From DSCS01 sp035391585 (lineage in GTDB: Bacteria; Macinerneyibacteriota; Macinerneyibacteria; Macinerneyibacteriales; DSCS01), in NCBI GenBank assembly GCA_964574875.1, contig CAZNOX010000026.1, forward strand, positions 1 to 10,908: 10,908 nt of DNA. The letters are read 5' to 3'. Below, piece after piece: positions 1 through 6,085 of the stretch (its first letter is position 1; each line of letters begins with the position of its first letter). The position numbers and the translations under genes are program-made. Below the pieces are notes generated by a model. The model searched no databases and was not told the origin of the DNA. It worked only from the letters and a program-made list of their open reading frames with translations.

Positions 1-2
1 CG

Positions 3-587
3 GACAAGAGCGACCTGCGCTCGGCTGAGACCATGTACAGGGAGATCTCGGCCGCATTCGGGCCTCAGCAGACAGCGCTCCTTCACGGAAAGATGAAAGC
101 TGAGGAGAAGATGGACTGTCTCCGCCGGTTCAAAGAGAAACGGGTGCAGTTTCTTGTGACCACCACGGTGATCGAAGTGGGGATCGATGTTCCCGATGCC
201 ACCCTCATGATCATCGAACACCCCGAACGTTTCGGCCTGGCCCAGCTCCATCAGCTCAGGGGACGCATCGGGCGGGGCCCCCATCCCTCCTACTGTGTGC
301 TCCTCACTGATCCCGGCATCTCACCGGAGGCGTCTGAACGGCTGGAGAAGTTCGCGTCCACCAACGACGGTTTTGCCATCGCCGAGCTTGACCTTCAGTA
401 CAGGGGAGGGGGAGAGATCCTGGGATTGAGACAGCATGGAGGACTCACCATGCGGTTTGCCTCTTTCCCCGAAGATAAGAGCCTCTTTTCAGAGACAAAG
501 GCGTTTATTGACCGTTTCCGGCCCTCATGGAGTGATTTTGAACGAGGGGCCGACTTCTATTTTCCCGACCGGGAGAGTGCAGAATAG
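3..587 (+). CDS. recG: ATP-dependent DNA helicase RecG, C-terminal part (5' end outside window)
   Basis: RecG is a superfamily 2 helicase that remodels stalled replication forks and branched DNA in the cytoplasm. Only the last 194 residues are visible. The frame is already open at base 3, so the ATG at 33 is an internal methionine and not the start. Visible in order are LLHGKMKAEEK before motif IV, motif V (TTTVIEVGIDVPDAT), the segment IEHPERFGLAQLHQL and motif VI (QLRGRIGRG, with the arginine finger). Then comes the RecG/Mfd-type translocation motif, here RGGGEILGLRQHG, where family members more often have RGPGE. The stop is TAG at 585-587. The gene converges on the barrel gene, with a hairpin just downstream. 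Mfd shares the C-terminal motifs, but the phrase IEHPERFGLAQLHQLRGR and the short tail after them fit RecG. Confidence 0.95.
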   Translation, partial: DKSDLRSAETMYREISAAFGPQQTALLHGKMKAEEKMDCLRRFKEKRVQFLVTTTVIEVGIDVPDATLMIIEHPERFGLAQLHQLRGRIGRGPHPSYCVLLTDPGISPEASERLEKFASTNDGFAIAELDLQYRGGGEILGLRQHGGLTMRFASFPEDKSLFSETKAFIDRFRPSWSDFERGADFYFPDRESAE

Positions 588-591
588 AAGC

Positions 592-617
592 GGTACAAGT
601 GAATGATCACTTGTACC
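592..617. terminator. Perfect 11-bp hairpin between convergent genes, possible bidirectional terminator
   Basis: GGTACAAGTGA (592-602) and its exact reverse complement TCACTTGTACC (607-617) flank a 4-base loop. The structure follows the recG stop on the plus strand. On the minus strand it includes the last three codons and stop codon of the barrel gene. It is the only hairpin between the two convergent genes. Neither flank has a clean U-tract: ACTTATCTGTTG follows on plus and GCTTCTATTCT on minus, and the stem is only moderately GC-rich. It could be a weak intrinsic terminator in both directions or an mRNA 3'-end stabiliser. Confidence 0.5.
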
Positions 618-1785
618 ACTTATCTGTTGCGGAAAAACTCACGCCGAAGGTAAAGAAATTCTCCTTATAATCGTAGAGGCCGCCCTGAAAAGCGTCTTCA
701 AGAAGGGTCTTGCGCTGTCCGTAGGAGAGGAGCACATCCATGCGGGCTCCGCTCACGCTTTTAAAGGGAAAGAGGGAGAATCCTCCGGTGAGGCCCCACT
801 CTTTGCCGTCTTCATAGAATCCCTTCTGTGTATAGAACCCGGCGCGGACGGGGATATCGAAGGTCCGCAGGTTGCCGTGGCGCCTGTAAGGGATCTTCAG
901 GTCATATTCCGCTCCGAAAGAGAGGCGGCTCATCTTGTCCAGGACATAATTGTTGTAGTCGATGCCTGACCAGTCGATGGCTGTCCACTCGCCGGTGAGG
1001 GTCAGGGCGCCGGGTGTGAGGGAGAAGCCCATGGTCCATTGAGCCGGATAGGTAAAGGATGTCTCGGGATCGATACGTGCATCGTTGAAAGAGCGGGAGA
1101 CGGTGATATCAAAGGCGGGGTAATAGGAGAGGCCGATGTTGGCAAAATCCGAGCGGTAGAGGGCCCCCAGGTGAAAACCGATGCCGCTGTAGGTGTATTT
1201 CCACTTGTTGTAGGTGGTCTCTTCGGTGTAGGTCTCGTCTGTGATGGTGTATTCATTGCGTTCGTTCCCGAAGGCGTAGAGGGCGCCTGCTCCCACGGAT
1301 AAAGCGGGGAGGAGTTCATACGCGGCGCCGAATTCGGCAAAGTTGATGTTCTTCTCATGCACCTCTTCGACCTCTTCGGTCCCGTTTGTATAATGCAGCT
1401 CGATCATGGAGTTCACCGGCGAATAGTAGCTTGCCGTGAGGACCGAGCCTTTCATGGGCAAAGGAAAGATGATGTTCAGGTAGGGGGTGTCGAAATCGGC
1501 GCTTGAGGGGTCAAACCCGGTAAAGCGGTCGTAATCGATGGAGAGGCTGGAATAGGTCTCCCCGATATTGATAAAGATCCGGTCTTTTCCCGTAGCTGTG
1601 GCGGGATTGACCAGGGATGTGTTGTAATCATCAGTGAGAGCGACTCCGGAGACGCCCATGGAAAAAGAGCGGATGTCGCCCTGGAGATTATATTTTCCGA
1701 AACTGTTGAGGGCCAGAAAAGAGCCGCCGAACAGGGGAAGAACGGCGAAAAGAGCCGCTATTGTAAGAAGAAGAGTCCGTTTCAT
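607..1785 (-). CDS. Outer-membrane beta-barrel protein, PorV/FadL/UPF0164-like
   Basis: The product has 392 residues. It starts with a Sec signal peptide: MKR, then a hydrophobic run to about residue 19, with cleavage likely near Gly20-Gly21 or shortly after. The mature start contains FSMGVSGVALTDDYNTSLV followed by NPAT. This matches the pattern of PorV/PorQ, UPF0164 and FadL-type barrels, where an N-terminal MG-G-A-DD-NPA segment precedes the strands. The rest alternates aromatic and polar residues in strand-like blocks, and the last strand (FFTFGVSFSATDKWYK) ends close to the C terminus. The ATG at 1785 overlaps the upstream lipoprotein stop by 4 bases. A GAGGTG site lies 5 bases before it (plus 1791-1796), so translation is probably coupled. 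The family suggests transport of hydrophobic compounds or a role in surface export. The substrate cannot be told from sequence. Confidence 0.8.
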   Translation of the reverse strand: MKRTLLLTIAALFAVLPLFGGSFLALNSFGKYNLQGDIRSFSMGVSGVALTDDYNTSLVNPATATGKDRIFINIGETYSSLSIDYDRFTGFDPSSADFDTPYLNIIFPLPMKGSVLTASYYSPVNSMIELHYTNGTEEVEEVHEKNINFAEFGAAYELLPALSVGAGALYAFGNERNEYTITDETYTEETTYNKWKYTYSGIGFHLGALYRSDFANIGLSYYPAFDITVSRSFNDARIDPETSFTYPAQWTMGFSLTPGALTLTGEWTAIDWSGIDYNNYVLDKMSRLSFGAEYDLKIPYRRHGNLRTFDIPVRAGFYTQKGFYEDGKEWGLTGGFSLFPFKSVSGARMDVLLSYGQRKTLLEDAFQGGLYDYKENFFTFGVSFSATDKWYK

Positions 1786-2948
1786 TCATTCACCTCATAT
1801 TCTTCGACGTTTTTGCGGTAGACAATATGGATCGTGGCGTCATTCATTGCCATCTCGCGCAGCTGGTTGCGGTAATGGGGGGGCACCAGGCCGATGGGCT
1901 GGTTATTCTCAAAGGCATGGCGCAGGGACCCGGTGATATCCAGGGTGAAGCGGGACGTGTCTGCATCATAACCGGGAACGGTGCTGCCGTATTTGTCAAA
2001 TGTAAAATCGCTCGGGTCTTCGTTTTCCACGGTGTAACAGTAGATCTTTTCCTCAGCTTCGTCCGGCAGAGCGGAGTCCAGTCCGAAATAGTTCTTCATG
2101 AACAGCGGGTCTGCGGTGAAGGAGAGGGTGGCTTCCAGGATCTCCCACTTGTAATCCAGGGGAGAGTAGTCGATGACCATCACGGGGACATAACCGTCGC
2201 CCAGGGTGAAGAGCGCCGGGTCGTTTTCAAATTCAGGACGGGCGGACAGATCCGAGATATGGTCCGAGGAGCTGATGAGCTCCGTGGTGGTGGTCTCTCC
2301 CGATGTGATGAGGATGGCCGGCTTCTCGTCGGTCTCGTCGTCGTTATTGTAGGGCGTGGAGAAAGCCAGATGAGCCGGGCTCGTGGAGAGGGGCTCGTCG
2401 GCGATGATGATGAATCCGTGGTTCTCGTTTTCCGCCCAGTAGGTGAAGAGGGGGGTGATATCGATAGAAACAAGCGAATCGTCCTCTTCGGACACTGTCG
2501 TCGTCACCGCATGGGTGAGGTCATAGTCTCCTCCGGGAGTGGTCCACGGGGTGTCTTCAGACGCCTCTTCCCAGGTCACCGAAGAGCTGTCCCAGTCCGA
2601 TGTGAGCGGGGCGATGGTCACGGTGAGAGACGAGAGGCCCATCTTGTAGAGAAGATGAAGCCGCAGGGTGTAGACGGCGCTTGCATCGTCGGCCACTTCA
2701 GCCGGAGCGTTGTAGAGAAGGCGGATCTCGGTCTCCTGGGCACGGCCCACCCAGCCTTCCTGGTTGAGGACGGGATCGAAGCGGATGACATGGGTGTAGG
2801 TCCCGGTCACCGCCAGGTCCATCTCCTCGGGGGGCTGGAGATTGTCGTTGATGTAGTTTTCCGAAGTGGGCAGTTCAATAGGCCCCTTTTTGCCGCAGCC
2901 GAAAAGGGCGAAAGTGACGATCATTATAATAAGAATGAATTTACGCAT
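1782..2948 (-). CDS. Lipoprotein with DNRLRE-like beta-sandwich domain(s)
   Basis: The product has 388 residues and a lipoprotein signal peptide with lipobox L15-F-G-C18 followed by GKKGP, so it should be lipid-anchored in the envelope. Residues about 50-216 look like a DNRLRE domain, a carbohydrate-binding-module-like beta-sandwich. The hallmark DWDSSSVTWEEASEDTPW is at 118-135, followed by GGDYD, SIDITPLFTYWAENENHGF at 161-179 and a closing KPAILITS strand. Residues about 255-378 look like a degenerate second copy, with LEATLSFTADP and FTLDITGSLRHAFENNQPIG in matching order. The start is set by AAGGAGGAA (plus 2954-2962), 5 bases from the ATG. It is the first gene of a two-gene operon with the barrel gene, so it may work with that barrel at the outer membrane. 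The ligand is unknown. Confidence 0.75.
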   Translation of the reverse strand: MRKFILIIMIVTFALFGCGKKGPIELPTSENYINDNLQPPEEMDLAVTGTYTHVIRFDPVLNQEGWVGRAQETEIRLLYNAPAEVADDASAVYTLRLHLLYKMGLSSLTVTIAPLTSDWDSSSVTWEEASEDTPWTTPGGDYDLTHAVTTTVSEEDDSLVSIDITPLFTYWAENENHGFIIIADEPLSTSPAHLAFSTPYNNDDETDEKPAILITSGETTTTELISSSDHISDLSARPEFENDPALFTLGDGYVPVMVIDYSPLDYKWEILEATLSFTADPLFMKNYFGLDSALPDEAEEKIYCYTVENEDPSDFTFDKYGSTVPGYDADTSRFTLDITGSLRHAFENNQPIGLVPPHYRNQLREMAMNDATIHIVYRKNVEEYEVNE

Positions 2949-2968
2949 GCAGGTTCCTCCTTGCTTGA

Positions 2969-2997
2969 ACGTTACTTTATTTGGTAAAAAATGTCAA
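2969..2997 (-). promoter_or_regulatory. Putative sigma-70-type promoter for the lipoprotein/barrel operon
   Basis: On the minus strand a perfect TTGACA (plus 2992-2997) is followed after 17 bases by TAACGT (plus 2969-2974). The latter is a weak -10 that keeps the important T1, A2 and T6. Transcription would start just before the AAGGAGGAA ribosome site, giving a short leader of about 20 bases. The strong -35 with a poor -10 would suit an activated or modest promoter. Confidence 0.45.
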
Positions 2998-3028
2998 GGA
3001 GCAATTAGTTCCCGAAAATGGTGAAGAG

Positions 3029-3057
3029 TTGACACTTTTCCCGCCTTGCGATATAAT
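3029..3057 (+). promoter_or_regulatory. Consensus sigma-70 promoter of the ten-gene operon
   Basis: TTGACA (3029-3034), a 17-base spacer and TATAAT (3052-3057) match the housekeeping consensus at every position. A start site 6-8 bases after the -10 falls at about 3063-3065, which is essentially the A of the nif3 ATG at 3065. The mRNA should therefore be leaderless or nearly so. The promoter also argues against any translation start upstream of 3065. Confidence 0.85.
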
Positions 3058-3064
3058 CGAGGAT

Positions 3065-3814
3065 ATGAAAACAGATGACCTCGTTGCCGCTTTAGATGCC
3101 ATTTTCGAGCCCGAAAAGTTTCCCGACCCCTCCCAGAACGGCCTGCAGGTCGCCGGGAGGAAAGAGACGAAAAAGGCCCTCTTTGCCGTGGATGCCTCCC
3201 TGGAGACCATCCGGAAGGCGCAGAAAGAGGATTGCGGGCTCATCATCGTCCATCACGGACTCTTCTGGTCGCGTCCCCTCATGGTCCGGGGCTATATGAA
3301 AGAGCGTCTGAAAGCCCTGTTGGCAAGCGATATCGGGCTTTACGCCGTGCATCTTCCCCTGGACGAGCATCCCGAGCTGGGAAACAACATGAGCCTGGCC
3401 CTGGAAGCGGGGATCGTGAAAGACGCGGCTCTGGCCTCCTACAAGGGCGTGCCCCTGGGGATTATGGGCCATTACGAGTCGCCGCGCTCCCTGGAAGAGG
3501 CGGCTCGTCCCCTGAAGGGGAAATATCAGGCGCTTCATGTCATCGACGGCGGGCGCCCCATCCGCAAAGCGGGGGTCATCACCGGAGATGCGGGGTCTCT
3601 TCTGGAGGAGATCCTGGAGTCGGGCATCGACCTTCTCATCAGCGGAGAGCTGAATCATGCCATGGTCCATCCCTTTACAGAGAGCGGCCTGTCCGGCCTC
3701 TTTTACGGCCACTACGCCACAGAGCGCGGGGGGCTGTTGCGTCTTCAGGAGCATCTGAAGAGGATGTTTCCGACACTGGACACTCTTTTTTTTGACAATG
3801 ATACCAAACTCTAA
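3065..3814 (+). CDS. nif3: Nif3/YbgI-family dinuclear metal protein
   Basis: The product has 249 residues, close to the 247 of E. coli YbgI, and aligns with it from residue 1. The Nif3 family forms toroidal hexamers with a two-metal site. Its cellular reaction is not settled, and database names such as 'GTP cyclohydrolase 1 type 2 homolog' should not be taken literally. Metal ligands of the E. coli-like type are visible: H63-H64 (IVHHGLFW), D100 in HLPLDEHPELGNN, and H216 and E220 in GHYATERGG near the C terminus. The ATG at 3065 is chosen because a perfect promoter ends at 3057 and the family alignment starts here. A longer frame from a TTG at 2981 would have to run through the promoter. Only GAGG, 2 bases before the ATG, resembles a ribosome site, which fits leaderless translation. 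It is the first gene of the operon, and its TAA overlaps the trxA ribosome site. Confidence 0.9.
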   Translation: MKTDDLVAALDAIFEPEKFPDPSQNGLQVAGRKETKKALFAVDASLETIRKAQKEDCGLIIVHHGLFWSRPLMVRGYMKERLKALLASDIGLYAVHLPLDEHPELGNNMSLALEAGIVKDAALASYKGVPLGIMGHYESPRSLEEAARPLKGKYQALHVIDGGRPIRKAGVITGDAGSLLEEILESGIDLLISGELNHAMVHPFTESGLSGLFYGHYATERGGLLRLQEHLKRMFPTLDTLFFDNDTKL

Positions 3815-3823
3815 GGAGGAGAT

Positions 3824-4141
3824 ATGAGTCTCATTCACTGTACTGATGATGATTTCAAAAAGACAATAGAAGCCAAGGGGAAAAAGATCGTCGTGGACTT
3901 CTGGGCGGAATGGTGCAGCCCGTGCCGGATGTTCGGCCCCGTCTTTGAAAAAGCGGCCGAAGACTATCCGGGAGACGATGTGATCTTCTGTAAAGTGAAC
4001 GTGGATGAAGCCAAGGAGACAGCAGCGGAACACGAGATCATGAGCATCCCCACCGTGGCTCTCTTTGAAAACGGCCGCCTTGTCCGCCAGAAAGTGGGCG
4101 TGATGAACGAACAGGCGCTTCATGATTTTATCAAGGGATAA
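3824..4141 (+). CDS. trxA: Thioredoxin with WCSPC active site
   Basis: This is a cytoplasmic thiol-disulfide reductant of 105 residues, the usual thioredoxin length, with no signal peptide. The buried aspartate (VVDFWAEW, D25), the active site W30-C31-S32-P33-C34 and the cis-proline loop (S74-I-P76-T) are all present. So is the C-terminal KVG segment. The common motif is WCGPC; the serine in place of glycine is unusual and may shift redox potential or partner choice. Cys6 and Cys56 are extra cysteines outside the active site. AAGGAGGA (3813-3820) sits 3 bases before the ATG and overlaps the nif3 stop. The last 20 bases overlap htrA. The position between nif3 and htrA suggests a role in thiol and protein quality control. 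Confidence 0.95.
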   Translation: MSLIHCTDDDFKKTIEAKGKKIVVDFWAEWCSPCRMFGPVFEKAAEDYPGDDVIFCKVNVDEAKETAAEHEIMSIPTVALFENGRLVRQKVGVMNEQALHDFIKG

Positions 4142-5606
4142 GCGGGGCAGGGCACGTCCCGCCAGCCTCTTTTTTATCGCAGGCGCGCTTCTCCTCCTGG
4201 CCCTGGGCTTCGGAGGAGGACGGCTCCTCAGCGTGATCAAGGACAAAGAGGGGAGTGAGACCTTCCGCGTCTATCAGAACACCGGACGTGAAGTCTCCGC
4301 CGAACGCGCCGGGGCCCTGGCCGTGGCGGCGCAAAATGTGCTCCCGGCTGTTGTGAGCATCGAGACCGAGTATGAGCCCATGCAGAGGCGCTCCAATGAT
4401 GTCTTTGAAGAGTTTTTCCGTGAATTTTTCGGCTCGACTCCCGACAGCGGGCGAGACACCAAACACGGTGTGGGGTCCGGCGTGGTCATCTCCCCGGAGG
4501 GGCTCATCCTCACAGCCGACCATGTGGTGGAGGGGGCCTCGTCCATCTTTGCCACCCTGCCCGACGGCCGCCAGTTCCAGCTGAAGCTTCTGGGCGAAGA
4601 CTCCATGAACGATGTGGCTCTTCTCCAGGCTGACGGCAGCGGGCTGCCCCATGTGGCCCTGGGCGATTCGGATATCCTCGTCCAGGGGGAGTGGGTCATC
4701 GCCGCGGGCAACCCCTTCGGCCTCATGGCCGGCGACCCCCAGCCCACAGTCACCGCGGGAATCGTCTCAGCTCTCATGCGGACCATCCAGATCGATGACG
4801 GGCAGGGGCGCAAATTCTATTACGGCCTCATCCAGACCGATGCCAGCATCAACCCGGGCAATTCCGGCGGGCCCCTGGTCAATGCCCGGGGAGAGCTTGT
4901 GGGGATCAATAATGCCATCTTTTCCACGAGCGGCGGTTCCCAGGGGATCGGGTTTGCCATCCCGGTGAACACGTGCCGGAAGAGTATCGAGACCATCCTG
5001 AAAAACGGAAGCATCCGGAGGGGATGGCTGGGTGTGGGCGTTGTGGATATCGATGAAGAGTTCAAGGAAAAATTCGGCCTCGGCGCCTTTCACGGTGTGG
5101 TGGTGACCAAGGTCTTCCCCGGGTCGGCAGCGGGAAAAGCGGGGCTTGTTCCCGGCCAGATCGTCATGTCCCTCAACGGGATCCCCGTGCGCAATTCACG
5201 CTGGTGGAACGGGCTGGCCATGCGGATCAACGCAGGGGACCGGGTCACACTCCGGGTGTGGGATGCCGGAAAAGAGAGCGAGATCGCCTTTGAACCACCG
5301 GCCTTTCAGCTGGAGAGCGCCCTGGACTCCCTGGGGATCGAATCCCTCAAGCCTTTGGATTACAAGACCGCTGTCCAGTATAATATCCGGCCCGAAAAGG
5401 GGCTTCTCATCGCAAGCCTTAAGGAGAAGGCGCCCCTCTATAAAGCGGGACTCCGGCCCAATGATGTCCTGCGCGTGGTGGAAGGACGCAAGATCTATGA
5501 GAAAAACGACCTGGAAGCAGTCCTCTCCCGTCTTCTTCCCGGTGATGAGATCGAGATCATCGCTGAACGGCGGGGTTACTTTTTCAAGACACAGGCCCGG
5601 TGGTAG
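4122..5606 (+). CDS. htrA: Membrane-anchored HtrA/Deg-family serine protease with two PDZ domains
   Basis: This is an envelope quality-control protease of 494 residues that degrades or holds misfolded periplasmic proteins. A basic N terminus (RDKRGRAR) precedes a hydrophobic segment at about 15-31, probably an uncleaved anchor with the rest in the periplasm. The S1C protease domain (about 65-285) has the full triad: H134 (LTADHVVEGA), D164 (MNDVALLQ) and S248 (NPGNSGGPL). PDZ1 spans about 299-392 and PDZ2 about 400-493. A DEEFKEKFG insert sits in PDZ1. The ATG at 4122 lies inside trxA (20-base overlap). It has only a weak AGG site, but a stop at 4104-4106 and the absence of later ATG, GTG or TTG codons before the anchor leave no other start. 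The architecture resembles DegP/DegQ more than single-PDZ DegS. Confidence 0.95.
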   Translation: MILSRDKRGRARPASLFFIAGALLLLALGFGGGRLLSVIKDKEGSETFRVYQNTGREVSAERAGALAVAAQNVLPAVVSIETEYEPMQRRSNDVFEEFFREFFGSTPDSGRDTKHGVGSGVVISPEGLILTADHVVEGASSIFATLPDGRQFQLKLLGEDSMNDVALLQADGSGLPHVALGDSDILVQGEWVIAAGNPFGLMAGDPQPTVTAGIVSALMRTIQIDDGQGRKFYYGLIQTDASINPGNSGGPLVNARGELVGINNAIFSTSGGSQGIGFAIPVNTCRKSIETILKNGSIRRGWLGVGVVDIDEEFKEKFGLGAFHGVVVTKVFPGSAAGKAGLVPGQIVMSLNGIPVRNSRWWNGLAMRINAGDRVTLRVWDAGKESEIAFEPPAFQLESALDSLGIESLKPLDYKTAVQYNIRPEKGLLIASLKEKAPLYKAGLRPNDVLRVVEGRKIYEKNDLEAVLSRLLPGDEIEIIAERRGYFFKTQARW

Positions 5607-5608
5607 AG

Positions 5609-6085
5609 ATGAAAATGAAAAGATCCATGATCGTCTTCCTGATCCTTCTTGTGACGCTTCTCCCTGTGACAGCACAGGAGGAAGAGGAGACACGGGGGAA
5701 GTCCAAATCGGCCCTTACGGCCCTGGCCCTGGGGACGGTCATTCCCGGAGGCGGGGACTTCTATGCGGGAAAACCTTTGAAAGGCATGATCTACTTTGCC
5801 GTGGGTGCTTTTTTGGGATATCAGACTTTTCACTACTGGCGCGAAAGCGACAAGGCCTATGATGCCTATGAGCGCACCGGCGGGGAGGCCGATTACAGCC
5901 GCTATGAGGAGGCCTATGACCGGTCCCAGCAATACCTCTATTTCTACCTCATCAATCTGGCGGTGAGTGTCCTGGACGGCGTAGTGGAAGCCTCTCTTTC
6001 CGACTGGTCCGTGGAAAATGTCCATATCGAACACCAGCAGACTGTAGACGGCCGGACTGTTCTTTCGTTAAAAAAGGAGTTCTGA
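5609..6085 (+). CDS. DUF5683-like small envelope/membrane protein
   Basis: The product has 158 residues and a signal peptide (MKMKRS, hydrophobic to about residue 20, likely cut after TA22). Residues about 34-75 carry IPGGGDFYAGKPLKGMIYF and a hydrophobic stretch reaching HYW. A tyrosine-rich, charged segment follows (KAYDAYERT, YSRYEEAYDRSQQYLYFYL), then a second hydrophobic stretch (about 110-128, LINLAVSVLDGVVEA). The PG-G-FY-GK-KG pattern, the KAYDAY segment and the VLDGVVEA end resemble DUF5683, a family of unknown function found mainly in FCB bacteria. ATG 5609 is preferred over GTG 5600 because GGTGGT (5599-5604) is 4 bases upstream. ATG 5615 is also possible. The gene starts 2 bases after the htrA stop and overlaps the next gene by 1 base. 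It is probably an inner-membrane protein; its function is unknown. Confidence 0.7.
   Translation: MKMKRSMIVFLILLVTLLPVTAQEEEETRGKSKSALTALALGTVIPGGGDFYAGKPLKGMIYFAVGAFLGYQTFHYWRESDKAYDAYERTGGEADYSRYEEAYDRSQQYLYFYLINLAVSVLDGVVEASLSDWSVENVHIEHQQTVDGRTVLSLKKEF

Larger units (their letters stand above)
2949..3064. other. Divergent intergenic control region (only sizeable non-coding stretch)
   Basis: These 116 bases separate the minus-strand lipoprotein operon from the plus-strand ten-gene operon. They hold both promoters, with the two TTGACA boxes 31 bases apart (2998-3028) facing away from each other, and the lipoprotein ribosome site. I see no clear inverted repeat that would mark a shared operator, no riboswitch-like folding and no small RNA gene. 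Every other gap in the window is at most about 20 bases. Confidence 0.7.

Noticed and set aside
33..587. Treating the ATG at 33 as the start of a short helicase-like gene
   Set aside because: The frame is open to the left edge with RecG-like sequence before the ATG, so it is an internal methionine of a truncated recG.
1827..2987. Long plus-strand open frame (386 codons) lying antisense to the DNRLRE lipoprotein gene
   Set aside because: It has no recognisable domain and no ribosome site. It covers a gene with a clear lipobox, ribosome site and domain on the other strand. Long antisense frames are expected in GC-rich coding sequence.
2981..3064. TTG start at 2981 that would add 28 residues to the nif3 protein
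   Set aside because: The added stretch contains a perfect promoter, has no family counterpart and has no ribosome site. The E. coli-type family starts at the ATG at 3065.
3785..3793. Run of T bases near the end of nif3 as an intrinsic terminator
   Set aside because: No GC-rich hairpin precedes it, it lies within the coding sequence, and the next gene starts immediately after with a strong ribosome site.
3792..3820. TTGACA at 3792-3797 as an internal promoter for trxA/htrA
   Set aside because: No -10-like hexamer occurs 16-18 bases downstream, where the sequence is the trxA ribosome site. The hexamer encodes the end of nif3.
3092..4246. Long minus-strand open frame (384 codons) antisense to nif3 and trxA
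   Set aside because: Both plus-strand genes are well-recognised families, and the antisense translation is low-information and resembles nothing.
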